64,000 nt of DNA from Effrenium voratum (lineage: Eukaryota; Sar; Dinophyceae; Suessiales; Symbiodiniaceae): NCBI GenBank assembly GCA_963377175.1, contig CAUJNA010000853.1, positions 43,501 to 107,500 on the forward strand, read 5' to 3'. A program made the translations under genes and the position numbers. Position 1 is the stretch's first letter. Every line of letters starts with the position of its first letter. Shown in pieces: positions 50,540-61,784 of the stretch. The notes under the pieces are model-generated. The model was not told the origin of the DNA. It made no database searches and was given only the letters and a program-made list of their open reading frames with translations.

Positions 50540-51840
50540 TTGGTGTTCCAAGCAGACGCAAGTCGCCCAGAAATGAGTGGTGGATTTGGGAATGAATGTT
50601 GTAGGGGCCATGCAAATGGTCTCATCAGCCCCACTGATTTGTACCCCATAATTGTCGCTTCAACCGTGCATGGCGATCCTCGCCCATCGAGAGCCAGGAT
50701 CAAAATGCTGACTTGCGGCTTGCTTGCTTGCTTGCTGGTTGGCTGCCTTGCTTGCGGCGTGGCTTGCTGTTTGGAGTCCAGTTTAGCCGAAGCAGTTGAT
50801 CTGCTTTTTGACTTTGGAGCCTTGGTGGCCCGGAAACTTCACAAAGCACTTGACCCATGAGGAGTAGATGCATAGTCTGCTGGATTCCTGTGAGGAGGCC
50901 ATCGTATCATTTCTTCCTCGAAGGCTTGTGGTCAAGTGAAAGACGTAACGCGTTGCATTGACCCACACATGTTTTCCAGTTCCCTAGACACACCTCTTCC
51001 AAGAATCCTTCGGCAGCTGTTGTACGGCAGCTTTTCACGTTTCTTGTTGGAGAGCCGTCTCTGTGTTTCCCAGAGTAAGTCAAGACGACTTGCTTCAAAT
51101 CGCAAGCACTCTGGACTCTAGGGACATTTTCTCCGCCCATTCTCAGAGGAAAGCACTACACCAGCCAACACAGCCGCTGCGATCGGAGCGTGGGGAAGCG
51201 ATTCTCAAGGAGTTGAGGCCTTGGGCAATGGCTCGCAAGGAGCCACCGGCCCTGACATTCGGCATGTCCCATGCATGCCTTAGGGACAGCAAGCCGGCAG
51301 AGTACGATGCCGAGATCAGGGCCGTGTATCAAGCTGTTCGTTCAGCGACTCCGCTTGACCTGCACCCAATGGCCATTTTCCCAGCAACTCTCAACGGGAT
51401 TGGCTTTACCGGTGGAGGACCAGCCCGGGTTTGGACGCCGGAAACAGGTCTGTGAGCTGTCGCCCTCTTTTTGGCCAAAGCCATCGAGCCGGAAGCGGCG
51501 TCGCCGGGAAGGAACAGAACCCGACTTGGACACAGCCTGGATCCCTAGGTGGCGGTTTTTTTGTTTTTCCTCATGCACTTTACCGCCCAAACACCAGCAA
51601 CAGTGACTGAACAAAAGGCAGCAACTTCGCTATCTAGGAGGATCATGTACGGATCTGTGATCTTGTTGGGGATTCCACTTTGGAACCACCCAGTTGAACA
51701 CTTCTCCGATGAGACACCCGTATTGCCCAGCGACTCTATGAATCCCCCCTTGACCTGGGCTTCCGTTGATGAGTCCATGAATGCAGCTCAGCAAGTGCCA
51801 GGACACCCATTGAAGCGCGGCATGGGTCTTTGAGTGCAGC
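50540..51840 (+). other. Open, coding-like region, several frames
   Basis: Frames include FDFGALVARKLHKALDP (50800-50860), MHSLLDSCEEAIVSFLPRRL (50870-50935), a 130-codon frame 51063-51455 with SERGEAILKELRPWAMARKE and SKPAEYDAEIRAVYQAVRSA, and 51549-51833 with SLSRRIMYGSVILLGIPLWN. They could be a decayed retroelement ORF or exons of one gene. No motif decides. Confidence 0.35.
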
Positions 51841-51960
51841 AGCCCCAAGCCAACCCCAAGCCCCCCCCAAAAGCCCCCCAAGCCAACCCCAAGCCCCCCC
51901 CCAAGCCCCAACCCTAAGCCAACCCTAAGCCAACCCCCATCCCTCAGCCCAAACCCGCCC
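51841..51960 (+). repeat. (CCCCAAGCCAA)n C-rich imperfect tandem
   Basis: CAAGCCAACCCCAAGCCCCC-type units. The complement is G-rich. Contains CCCTAAGCC but no telomeric array. Confidence 0.8.
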
Positions 51961-52590
51961 CTCCCGGCGGCCCTCCGCGCCTGCGCCCATGGCGGCCTGG
52001 CGCCGGCTGTTTGAGAGCTCGGAGCCCAAAGACGTGCTGCTCGCAGCTTTGGGATGGGCGAAACTCGCGTGCTGGTTTTCGTGTCTTTCTTTCTCCTTTT
52101 TTTCTTCTCCTTTTTTGTAGTAGTCAACTGAGTTTTTTTTTTTTTTAATCCTGTTCGCTTCACTTGAAGGGTTGATGGAAAGACTGCCATGGGGCTGGGA
52201 GTCATTGCCCTCCCAGCCGCTCAGTCGAATCGCCCGAGTTCTGTGTTTGGTCAGTATGTTTCATCCAGACAGGTGTTTGGGACTGGCCCAGTTGGGCATT
52301 GCCCCGTTGGCCGACCTGTGATCTTTTGACAACCCCCCCCAATCCGCATTTCACTCGGACTTGAGTCTGGATGGATTTGGATGGCATTTCAAGGGAACCC
52401 AAGAAGGAACCATCTGTTTGAAAAACCCCTTTTGGGCTTTTCATCAGCTGGGGAGCGGTTGGACCTTGACCCATGGTGGGATTCCCAGAGTTTGCCCCCA
52501 TTCATGCTCCCGCCAAAAGGCTCTGGCAAGCGACAGGCTTGGCAGACCTTTCTTGCGAAGCACTCTTGTTATGTACCGCTCTGGGTGTAC
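51961..52590. other. No supported exon
   Basis: GC-rich frames on both strands at 51960-52060, poly-T run at 52132-52146, no decision. Confidence 0.3.
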
Positions 52591-52591
52591 C

Positions 52592-52662
52592 CACTGCCAA
52601 AGGATAGCCAAACAAATAGCCAACCAAATAGCCAAAGGATAGCCAAAGGATAGCCAAAGGAT
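52592..52662 (+). repeat. (ATAGCCAAAGG)n tandem
   Basis: About five 10-12 bp units AGCCAAAGGAT / AGCCAACCAAAT. Confidence 0.85.
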
Positions 52663-52879
52663 GGATCTGGGTGTGCAGGCTTCCAGCTTTTTGTTGGAAT
52701 TTTGGTGCATGCCTAAAAGCGTCCAGACCAGGTTCTGGCTCCATTGCCAGGACGGGATTGGGTTTCGGAAGCGCCACGTGAAGACTTCGGTGTGTTTCTG
52801 TTTCTTGGTTGTTGAACTGAGAGTCCAGAGAAGCAATGTGCAACTTCACTTGTCACCTCCTTGAGACTTTGACGTTCGC

Positions 52880-53205
52880 CCGCTGGGACACGGAAACGCC
52901 TGCGGTGCGGAAACCGGCGTTTCGCCAGGAGCGAGGAGCTGTCCTTCCTGCCGGATGGGAGGCCGAGCGACGGCGACGACCTCCGGGAGAACAGCCAGCC
53001 GGAGAGCAGCCAGCCGGAGAGCAGCCAGCCGGAGAGCAGCCAGCCGGAGAGCAGCCAGCCGGAGAGCAGCCAGCCGGAGAGCCGCCTGGACAAGAGCCCC
53101 TTGGTCCAAGGGTTCAAGGCTGGCTCCAAAATTTGCCAAGTCGGATCGGCCACGGTTTGTGGGGAACATCCGCCAAAGAAGTCCCAGGTCTTTCTTGGTG
53201 TTTGA
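52880..53205 (+). CDS. Candidate exon with (QPESS)6 pentapeptide repeat
   Basis: The frame reads RRFARSEELSFLPDGRPSDG, DDLRENS, then six QPESS units encoded by a 15-bp tandem repeat (52996-53085), then RLDKSPLVQGFKAGSKICQV and GSATVCGEHPPKKSQVFLGV, TGA. A competing + frame gives PAGEQ repeats. The QPESS frame has better flanks. The acceptor is not resolved. The low-complexity linker is probably disordered and length-variable. Confidence 0.45.
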
Positions 53206-53240
53206 GTTGCATGTTACTGTATGTTTGCCCAGCTGCTTCC

Positions 53241-53345
53241 ATGTTGCTTGGATGTAGGACTTTAACTTTTTGCCAACTAATAGGCTTTTTTTCATTAAAC
53301 CACTCAAAAGTTAAACTTTTAGCAGGGGAGCAGGAAGCAACCGAG
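53241..53345 (+). repeat. Family I element with 23-bp flanking duplication
   Basis: Starts ATGTTGCTTGG, core TTTAACTTTTTGCC / CAAAAGTTAAACTTTT, ends AGCAGGGGAGCAGGAAGCAA then CCGAG. GTTGCTT / AAGCAAC are terminal inverted repeats. Flanked by an exact 23-bp repeat (53218-53240 and 53346-53368). Confidence 0.75.
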
Positions 53346-53368
53346 TGTATGTTTGCCCAGCTGCTTCC

Positions 53369-54535
53369 CCTTCCAAAAAGTGAGGGTTCTTTGGTTTCCC
53401 TGGTGGCCACTTCGCGCGCGCCAAGGCCGCTCCTCCGTGCAGAAGCTGCTGGACTGGTGGGGGAGGGGACGAGCTGGATGTCAGTGCCTTTTTTTGGGGG
53501 TCACACCCTGGGAGGTCTAAAGACTGTAGTTGTAAGTGGGCCATGAGTTAAAGCTTCAAAGGCCACGAGTTGTAGATTGATCATGGTTTTTACAGAGAGA
53601 GTAGTGAAACAAAGGATTGGTGCGATTTTGGTTCCACATTTCATGGGTCTTCGGTGTGACCTGAGCCCCGCAATGAGACATAGTGAGACCATTTGCAAGT
53701 GCAAAGGCTTTTCCAGCAAACCTGCAAAAGGTCGGGCGTTTTGCTCAAAAAGGGAAGGAGCAACCCACAGTTTCCCCAGTTTCCTTTCAAGCGCAGTTCC
53801 GAGCCGGATCTCGCACTCGGCCGGTTTCGGCCAGGTACCGAACAGCTGTCTCTTGACCCTTGATCCACAAGCCCCAAGGGTCTCAAAGGGCCTTCATGCG
53901 GCTCTCCCGCAACTTGCGAGACAAGTCTGGGGCGAACTTCACGCGGGGGTTATCCCAACATAAGCTCGCCATTTTGGCTGCCTGCCCCGTGTATGTTGCC
54001 ACCTCCGCATCATGACCCGTTGGATTGCATTGGCCCGAATATGGTACATCTCATCGGGGGGTGTCATGTTTTTCCCCTTGTCATTTTGGGAGGAGATGGG
54101 ATTGTGTCATGTTTTTGTTGGACAGCCCCGCCCTTCTGGCCGAGCTCCTTTCGCTTTGAGCTTAGTTTTTACAGGCGCAGCAGTTGTCGTTCCTGGATGT
54201 CAGAAGTCCCCGTTCGGACCCCTCCCCATGCCGCAATCGGATTCTCATGCCTTTACCAAACAAATCATGGGATCCCTTTTGGGGGAAGCGGTTAGAAGGA
54301 TGCTGGCACGTCGTTGGATCCTCGTGCCCGATGCCTGAGATAGATGCTGTTTGATTGTCGCGGTTTTGTGTCGCAGTCTGCAATGGTCTGGCATTTTTCA
54401 TATTGCTAGCCTTTGAACAGATTTCAACATCTAGTTTCAGTTTTAGCTGACGTGAGAGGAAGGGTCGGCAGGTGAACCTGGCAAAGGTCGTGTTCCTGGT
54501 CCAATAGTCCAGGGTCGATTTGGCGATATTCTCAT
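53369..54535. other. Mostly intronic; possible small exons
   Basis: 53405-53465 has a GC-rich frame RARQGRSSVQKLLDW. 53577-53963 + frame (128 codons) includes SNPQAPRVSKGL-type sequence without support. Confidence 0.3.
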
Positions 54536-54724
54536 TTGGAGGTCCCTAAACCGGCAAAGGGCGTTCAACCCTTTCGCAATGGAGGCTTGCCCTGCACTCA
54601 ACGCCAGTGGGAGCTTCAAGTTAGGGTTGTCTCGAAAGGGAAGCAGTTGGATTGGTTCCTGTTGAGAATGAGCTGCCCTCGAATCGACGTACACACCCTG
54701 CTGCGGGGGTGCCCCTTTTTTTGG
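54536..54724 (+). CDS. Candidate exon upstream of element A7
   Basis: The frame reads EVPKPAKGVQPFRNGGLPCT, QRQWELQVRVVSKGKQLDWF, LLRMSCPRIDVHTLLRGCPF, FW and ends TTTTGG|GTAAGA (GT at 54725), a good donor, in phase 0. The 5' end is uncertain. Confidence 0.5.
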
Positions 54725-54752
54725 GTAAGAGACAGGGGGTCCAGACACAAAC

Positions 54753-54864
54753 CTAGATTTTGCAGTAGTGCCCTTTTACCCTCTTTTTGGGGAAGGTTCC
54801 CCAACTAAAATTGACTACAGCAAAAAGGGTACCCTTACTCTAACCTCTCTACTGGAGGACCAAT
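54753..54864 (+). repeat. Family A element, copy A7
   Basis: CTAGATTTTGCAGTAGTGCC ... CTCTCTACTGGAGGACC. The left terminus has decayed; the right end supplies the acceptor CTGGAG (ends 54857) for the intron 54725-54857. Confidence 0.7.
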
Positions 54865-55118
54865 TGCCGTTGAGAGATGCAGCCTTAGCGGCCAGGGCCG
54901 ATGGAGGAATCAATGTGCGGCCTGCGCCGGGCATCAGGCAAGGGCCCAGGGAGGAAAATAGGGTTGCTCGCTTTTCCGTTGAGGCAGACGCATGGATGCG
55001 ATTTTTCAGGGTACCCCTCTGTGGATGGATTGAAGTTTTCAAGGGAAACCAAAAGGACAACTATCATTTTTTGGGGGGTCCCCTATTTAGAGGTCACGAC
55101 AAGCGGGCTTGCACGTAG
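54858..55118 (+). CDS. Candidate exon downstream of element A7
   Basis: The frame reads DQLPLRDAALAARADGGINV, RPAPGIRQGPREENRVARFS, VEADAWMRFFRVPLCGWIEV to TAG at 55116. Phase 0 entry matches the exon at 54536. The true exon may end earlier, for example before GTACCCC at 55014. Confidence 0.5.
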   Translation, partial: DQLPLRDAALAARADGGINVRPAPGIRQGPREENRVARFSVEADAWMRFFRVPLCGWIEVFKGNQKDNYHFLGGPLFRGHDKRACT

Positions 55119-55125
55119 TAGCAAT

Positions 55126-56080
<955 letters not shown>

Positions 56081-56084
56081 GCTG

Positions 56085-56760
56085 CCTTAAAAGTGGTTGA
56101 TGTGAATCCCCACCTAAATGATGTCCAACAAAGGGTGCCTGGTGAAATGTTTTGTTCAGAGGCCTCCATTGCCTCGAGTTCGGATGTGTTCAGCTTGTGA
56201 AATATAGCCATTGCCCTTGAGAGAGACAAAGACCCTTTGGCAATTTTCACTAGGTGAGGGTGTGTCAAACTGGGGATCCGTGTTGTTTGCAAACCTTTTG
56301 CTTTACCTTTCAACCAAGGTGAAAAGGGTACCCGGGGACCCTCAACAAGCACCCCCAGGTGGTAACCGCAATTCATGTTGAGTGTTCCTGCCTCGTGTTC
56401 TGCCCAATGTGTTGCCCGTACACACTGTCGCATGCGGCTTAGAATGGATGGCGAACAAAGGGACGCAAGCAAAGCACGACAAGTCTCGGGCCACCATTTT
56501 GGAGACATGTTCAAGCAAGGAATCAGGGGTGCGCTGTCATTGGTTGCACGTTCCCTCCGCAGGTCTCGTTTTATGGTTCCGGTTCCACCATAATGCGCAC
56601 CTGGCCACAGCTCATTGGTGCTGACCAGGGCCTTGTTTGTTCTGCCTCCCGTCAATTTGGCCATGACTTTAAATGAGGAACTTTCTGGAAAGTGGTTGGT
56701 GGACATGAATCAGCACCTAAATTATGTCCACCAGAGGGTCCTTAATCAAAAATCCTGGCC
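56085..56760. repeat. Two copies of a GTGGTTG...TGTCCACCA hairpin repeat, 600 bp apart
   Basis: 56688-56745: GTGGTTGGTGGACATGAATC...AAATTATGTCCACCAGAGGG; 56093-56140 is a diverged copy. TGGTGGACAT pairs with ATGTCCACCA. A third half-copy at 18950. A 211-codon minus frame spans the interval (56071-56706) but has no recognised domain. Confidence 0.55.
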
Positions 56761-56829
56761 ATATCCCATTAATGGACCTAATGTCACAATGCCAGAGATG
56801 GCGTGCCGAGAGATGTTCATTGGCTGCCA

Positions 56830-56924
56830 GAAAGATTGGTGGCCGACTTGGTCAACACCAGGTTGTTGCTTTCAAGTTGTTGTTTCGACACTCTTTCGGG
56901 CCCGAAGCCGTCCAACAATACATG
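56830..56924 (+). CDS. Candidate exon upstream of element B4
   Basis: The frame GRLGQHQVVAFKLLFRHSFG then PEAVQQYM ends in phase 0 at ATG|GTTGTT (56924). The 5' end is not defined. Confidence 0.4.
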
Positions 56925-56995
56925 GTTGTTGTTGGGAAACATTCTATATTTTTGCTTATTGTGGAAATTTTGCTCCCCTTCCAACGTCAACCAAG
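56921..56995 (+). repeat. Family B element, short copy B4
   Basis: CATGGTTGTTGTTGGGAAAC ... CTTCCAACGTCAACCAAG, 75 bp, lacking the TTTAGTGG hairpin. A GT-AG intron of 71 nt would run 56925-56995. Confidence 0.75.
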
Positions 56996-57230
56996 AATGC
57001 ATTGTTTGAGACCTCAGTTGCCTGGGACTTGCGCGAACCGGGCCACTCGCCTCGTCCTTCCACCCCGCGAGTCCTGCGTCATCTGCCACCAAAGCTTCTG
57101 CTCCGACCACGCGGGGCCCTTCGACTTTCCTCCGGGCGCCTTGCAGGCAGGAGCTTTCAACGAAACGGTAGGGAGAGCGGAAGACCTGTGGAATGTGGTC
57201 GGAGCGGGAATCACCTTCCTCTTTCTTCAA
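56996..57230 (+). CDS. Candidate exon; zinc-binding-like motif in one frame
   Basis: After CCAAG two frames are open: phase 0 NALFETSVAWDLREPGHSPR..., and a shifted one RESCVICHQSFCSDHAGPFD then FPPGALQAGAFNETVGRAED. The CVIC...C..H pattern suggests a zinc finger. The first frame follows from the exon at 56830; the second is more convincing in the GC-rich part. Confidence 0.4.
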
Positions 57231-57271
57231 GAATGAAGACGCCCGCGGCAGATATTAAAACGAAACCCTAG

Positions 57272-57780
57272 AATCCAGTTATTTGCCATGTCGCAAGGTG
57301 TAGCCCCCACCCAGTACACCTTCCTATTTTTGCCAAGTTAGTCGCCCATAAGCAACCTTCGGCTTCGGCAGAAATTTCCGAAACGTGCGACTGCTCAAAA
57401 AAAAGGAAGGGACCGAAAAGGATAACCACTATTTAGGAGGGGTGTCCCCTTTGGGCATGGCCTTTGTTTAGGGGACCCCGCAAAACGGTGGTTTTTCTTT
57501 TAGTCTCCTTTTATAACAGACTAAAAAGAGGTACCTCAAGGAAAGAACCATTTGAGACACGAGCAAAAGTAGCCGAGGAGGCTCCTGACCGGCAGCGCCT
57601 CCTCTCTCCCCTAAACACCCGATGCGATTGATTCGGCAGAGGGGCGGGTTGTGATTTTTATGTGTCAACTTTTCAGGCCATTCTTTGTTGGCGGTTCCCA
57701 GCCATTCCCTTGGGTGTTTAGAATTTTAGAGTTTAGTGGGGGTTTCTATTTAACCCACTAACTTTTAGGACTTTAAGCAG
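57272..57780. other. Intronic; family I copy near the end
   Basis: 57715-57780 has GAGTTTAGTGGGGGTTTC...TTTAACCCACTAACTTTTAG...TTAAGCAG, a family I element ending at an acceptor. Upstream no exon seen. Confidence 0.45.
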
Positions 57781-57880
57781 GGGGTCTGCGTTGGACGCTC
57801 TTTCAAAGGCACCGGAAGCTGTTGTCATTGCATGTTTGCGGGATGTGGCCGAGCTGCTTCGAGGGATGGACAATGGACAT
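57781..57880 (+). CDS. Internal exon after family I acceptor
   Basis: Opens after ACTTTAAGCAG. The frame reads SALDALSKAPEAVVIACLRD then VAELLRGMDNGHE to ACATGAG|GTGGTC. Helical, protein-like. No family recognised. The donor is moderately good. Confidence 0.5.
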
Positions 57881-58264
57881 GAGGTGGTCAAAAGAACTTG
57901 CTGCTTGTTTCGGCCTCCCCTCCCCGTGTATTCGTCGGGCTGGGGCCCAACTTGTTGCCGCGGCGCGAACCTGTTGTTGTTTGTGTTATCAATAGGCAAC
58001 AGAAACCAAGCCCCCAGGTTGGGGGCTTGCCATTGTTTTAGACAAGCCCATTTCGGATTTGAGGTCTCCCTTCACACCAACCCAAGGGCGAAAAGCCGAA
58101 AGCAGCAGACCAAACCGACCTAAAGACACCCAATCCACAGAATCCACCGGTTTTCCTTTTGGCTTTCATTGCGGTTTGCCGGCCGCTCGAGGCAAAAAAA
58201 CCGGGCGCTCGCGGCCCGTCGCAGGCAGAGGGGCGCTGCGTTTGTGTGTCTTGCCTCCCGCAAG
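57881..58264. other. No supported exon
   Basis: Probable intron. Frames on both strands without support. Confidence 0.3.
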
Positions 58265-58461
58265 CCGAGAGCATCGTGGAGGAGCACAAGGCGTGGGCGA
58301 GTCTGGGGCTGAGGGTGCTAGACAGCGGCGGGCGTGGGCGAAGAGTCTGGGGCTTAGGGTGCTCAGCAACCCAGGTTGTTTTTGTTGGAGAGATGGTTCC
58401 CAGAAGAAAACAGCAAAAGGGTAGTCCTCCGATTTTGGGCATGTTGTCAGACTCTGTTTGA
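58265..58461 (+). CDS. Candidate exon with internal 35-bp duplication
   Basis: After TCCCGCAAG the frame reads AESIVEEHKAWASLGLRVLD, SGGRGRRVWGLGCSATQVVF, VGEMVPRRKQQKGSPPILGM to TGA. GGCGTGGGCG.AGTCTGGGG...GGGTGCT occurs twice (58290-58330, 58331-58362). The exon may end earlier. Confidence 0.4.
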
Positions 58462-59384
58462 GAATCAGGTTTGCCTTCCTTTTGGTGTCCGTTTACATAC
58501 CAACCCAAAGGGAGGGCAAAACATTTTTGAGAGACTCCCAGTTGGCGTTTGCTTTTCTTTGCTTTCGTCTGTTCTCCTGCGTGGCGTTTTTTTTTTGCAA
58601 TGCTGCTGCCACCCACCCGAGTGCTTCTCGCTGTGATTTCCCGCTTGGCATGTGCTTGGTGCTGGTTTGGTGCGATCCCTGGTTTGGTGCTGGTTTGGCG
58701 TTACGTTGGGAAAGGCGGTCCACGCAGATGCCTGGCCCCAAGAGAAACATCAGTCGGTTCTCTTGGCAAGTTCCCTTTCTGGAAGTTCCATGTGCCTTTG
58801 TTGCTTGCGGGGAGCTGATTTTTGAGAGCTTGGAGGGGGGGAGGGGCAGGGAATTGGGAAGAAGAACGCAATGCCAAGCCACACTACAACGATTTTGGAG
58901 TTGACCGAAGATAGTTTTGGCTGGGAAAAAAGAACAAGCCATCCTTTGGGAAGCCAGGCGAGCCAGATTTGCATATGCCAACCGATTCATAGCCTCCACC
59001 AGCTTGCTGCTTTGAGGACCCCTGGGTTCCTCCAATCTGTGAAACCGCTTGAGCATCCCTTGTGTTCATGCCTGAGCCTTGGCCGACTTGGTCCATCCGA
59101 TCAGATCAGTCAGGCCTTGTTTGGGTCTGCCCGAAGGGCAGGAGAGAGTTGCAGAAGCTTGGCAGCGTGCATCGTTTGGCATCGGAGAACTGGACGCCTT
59201 TTCAAAGGGGGCTTAAAATGAAACACACACACACACACAATTTTCACTACTTTCCGACTGGGGGAGGCCATGTGCTTTGGCACAGCTGCCTGACACCACA
59301 AGCCAGCACAGCACATCACAGGACCCTCCCCCGTTCTGTCCGCCAGGGCTGCAGGCCAGCGGGTGGCGGTTGCCGGGCTTAAAA
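58462..59384. other. Coding-ambiguous
   Basis: + frame 58871-59221 begins MPSHTTTILELTEDSFGWEK; minus frame 58493-59056 (187 codons) includes SKLVEAMNRLAYANLARLAS. Neither has splice or domain support. (CA)9 at 59222-59240. Confidence 0.3.
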
Positions 59385-59510
59385 GTGGCCACTTCCATTT
59401 GGTTTAGAATATTTTTGTATTTTCCCCTGTTGGTTTTAAAGGGAATCCATCACTACTGGATTTTATTATTATTATTTTTTTCCAGGGGGCTTAAGCAAAT
59501 GGAGGGCCAT
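59385..59510 (+). repeat. Family J element, copy J2
   Basis: CTTCCATTTGGTTTAGAATA ... TTTTATTATTATTATTTTTT then TCCAGGGGGCTTAAGCAAAT. Terminal CTTCCATTTG / CAAATGGAG, with GGCCA on both sides. Confidence 0.65.
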
Positions 59511-60304
59511 AGCTGTCCTCCCATCGGCTGAACAGATCAGGCGCAAGGGGAGTTGATTTCAGCCCCGAACTGCTGGGTTGCCCCATGAGACAGTCCCGGC
59601 TTGCAGACGCCTAGTGGCATGTGCCTTCGGGACGTTTCCGGGTCTCAATGCTGAGCCTGGACCACATCTTGGCATGCGGCAATTAGCCACATGCTTTCTT
59701 TCCACTTTTTGGAGATTTAACCTTTTTGAGTGACTCAAGCATCATCCTTTGGTTGCCATCTCAAATGAGTTGCCTTTTGGTAGGGTGAGGTTCTTAGAAA
59801 TCGCATCTTGGCAGCCCCGCCTCCTTCCCCATATCCGTTGTCGGGAAAGCAACCGCAAGATAGGGAGCAACCGCTTGGGCTTCCCCGACCCCTGGTTTGA
59901 ACATGCCAGAACTGCTCCTGTTAAAAGAACACCTCCTCCTTTCCGTTTCTCCTGAAAAAAGGGACCGACTCGGGCCCAATTGAATTGTGTGTGTGTGTGT
60001 GTGCGTGTGTTTTTTTGACGGTTCCCTTTTCACCATTTTCGCCTTGCTGAGAAAGGCCAGCCAAAAGGAAAGCCGCCCATTTTGAGATCCCCTGTTTCGA
60101 CACATGGCAAGGACGCCCTCAGTGCAGTCGTTGGCCGACATCAATCCCCAGATGTCAAAGGATCCGCAGCCAAGATCCAGACCCTGATGTCTTGGGCCCC
60201 CCCCCCCACCAACTTTGCAACTTCCTCCCTTTGGGACTCCCTGGGGTCGATCGTCGATCCATCCGCGCGAATGGACCGATCCGCGCGAATGGAGCGATCT
60301 GCAG
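59511..60304. other. No supported exon
   Basis: A 346-codon minus frame (59794-60834) is Pro/Gln/Arg-rich and crosses two repeats; rejected as coding. (TG)10 at 59985-60008. Confidence 0.35.
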
Positions 60305-60411
60305 GCAGCAGCGTGAGGAGCGGGGCACGGTGCTGCGGCAGAAGGCGCTGAGGGACGGGCGCCACGCCACGGTGGAGGAGAGTTGGGCGCAGTGCCTGGC
60401 GCCTGGGCCAG
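60305..60411 (+). CDS. Candidate internal exon, basic helical
   Basis: After CGATCTGCAG the frame QQREERGTVLRQKALRDGRH then ATVEESWAQCLAPGP opens in phase 2. A possible GC donor GGGCCAG|GCCAAAG. Protein-like; the minus strand is Pro-rich. Confidence 0.5.
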
Positions 60412-60419
60412 GCCAAAGT

Positions 60420-60483
60420 GGCTGGTGGGTTGGGGGGGTGGGGGGTTGGGGGAGTTGGGGGGTTGGGGGACTTGGGGGTTTGT
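60420..60483 (+). repeat. G-rich (GGGGGTTGGGGG)n tract
   Basis: GGTTGGGGGGGTGGGGGGTT-type runs, quadruplex-prone. Confidence 0.8.
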
Positions 60484-60501
60484 TTTTTTCCACGGCTGGT
60501 T

Positions 60502-60609
60502 CATAGGTGTCCTCCTTTTTGGTTGTTTTGGTCGAAACATAGATGGCGATTCCTTTGGTGGTTTAATCATCCACCAGGGCCATCTATTTCCCCTAAAAGG
60601 ACACCTATG
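60502..60609 (+). repeat. Family D element with 8-bp target duplication
   Basis: Perfect 11-bp termini CATAGGTGTCC / GGACACCTATG, flanked by GGCTGGTT (60494-60501) and GGCCGGTT (60610-60617), one mismatch. Confidence 0.8.
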
Positions 60610-61412
60610 GGCCGGTTGGTTTTGGGGGTGAGAGAGTTGGTGAGTTGGGGGGTTGTGGTTCGTGTTGCAAGCAACAAAAACCCAAAACGAAACAGACGCA
60701 ACAATCTTTGGAGCCACAGCGTCCTCAACACTTATGTAACGTGTGGCATATGATACAGTTCCATCTGGCGCTCGACAGGCCAAAATGCGGGATCTGCACT
60801 GTGGAATGGATATTTCCGTAGCCACAAAAGGCATGTGTGTGTTGCCGTAACCAATGATTCAAAATCAGGCACTGTTTTGGACGGATGCAGCTACGTACAT
60901 CAATGGCATCTGGTGCTCCAGCATGTTTGGAGCGAACGCTTGAATAATGGGAAAGGAACATCACCAGTTGTAAGCATAAGCACGCTTGGTGGGTATACTC
61001 ATCTGAGAATGAACGCTCACTTTCGAGGTTTCTTCTCGTGGTTTTTGGGGAATTGGCTCATTGTGGCTTGTAGTGACCACGACGGGTTGATGCCAGTCGG
61101 TAACCCAAAACTTTGAAACAACTGCCTTTGATTCTTTTTTGAAGTGTGATGGGCTGCCCGGCAAATTAAACCGCCCAGTCAGGTACTTGATTTCCTGAAG
61201 TACTTTGGTTTTTCACCATCTTGACACAAAACCGTGTGAACCCGATGGTGATGTGTGCCATGGATATCCAAATGCCCCTTGCACTTGCGGTAGGGATGGT
61301 CATCAGGTTCCTACTAACTTACAGTAAAGGGGCGGGGTATGTCAATGGTTTAAATTAATAAAGTTATGGCGGTAAGTTCTTTTTCTGTTGGTTTGTTTAT
61401 GGTGATTTCTCG
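60610..61412. other. Possible ORF, otherwise unassigned
   Basis: + frame 60835-61116 (93 codons) has MCVAVTNDSKSGTVLDGCSY and HFRGFFSWFLGNWLIVACSD. No splice, domain or family support. Confidence 0.3.
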
Positions 61413-61605
61413 GGGTACCTTCCCCATTCTTTCCAGGGATCCTTCTTTCTAGAACACCTCCGGAAACCCAGGAATGGATCCGGTTTTTGGAAAGAACGAT
61501 GGTTGAAAATAATGGAAACAGAATCAGCCCCTAGATTATTTACCGTTTAGTGGGATGTCCGTTTAACCCGCGAATAGTTAAACTTTTAGCGGGGGATCTC
61601 AGGAC
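61413..61605. repeat. Family C copy C3 (61413-61543) followed by a family I copy
   Basis: TCGGGGTACCTTCCCCATTC ... GAATCAGCCCCTAGATT, shorter than C1/C2. Then TTTAGTGGGATGTCCGTTTA...AATAGTTAAACTTTTAGCGG, family I, + orientation. Confidence 0.6.
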
Positions 61606-61661
61606 AGCCCAGTTACCACTAGCCTGACGTAGATCGATCCATCAAGAGTGGAACCGGCGGG

Positions 61662-61784
61662 ATGGATGAATTCGCCAAGGAGTGCGAGGCGGGCGCCATC
61701 AGCAGCTGCCAAGTCTGCTGCTCGACTTTCGACTCAGATTCGCAGATGGCTGGCTCAAAAAAGTGGTACTCTCCCTTCCACTAA
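61662..61784 (+). CDS. Candidate small exon/ORF with CQVCC motif
   Basis: MDEFAKECEAGAISSCQVCC then STFDSDSQMAGSKKWYSPFH, TAA. Cys pair C-x2-C plus C suggests metal binding. It lies 60 bp after a family I element. It may end before 61745. Confidence 0.4.
   Translation: MDEFAKECEAGAISSCQVCCSTFDSDSQMAGSKKWYSPFH

Noticed and set aside
51895..51950. CCCTAA-containing C-rich repeat that might be telomeric
   Set aside because: Units are irregular CCAAGCC/CCCTAAGCC, without a CCCTAAA array, and lie well inside the window.
53968..53979. GCCATTTTGGCT, identical to the centre of the dinoflagellate spliced-leader sequence
   Set aside because: Only 12 nt match, the motif is nearly palindromic, and the flanking spliced-leader bases do not agree; too weak to call a spliced-leader relic.
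59794..60834. 346-codon minus-strand ORF
   Set aside because: Crosses a G-rich tract, a family D element and a TG tract, and opposes a better + exon at 60305; composition Pro/Arg/Gln-rich.
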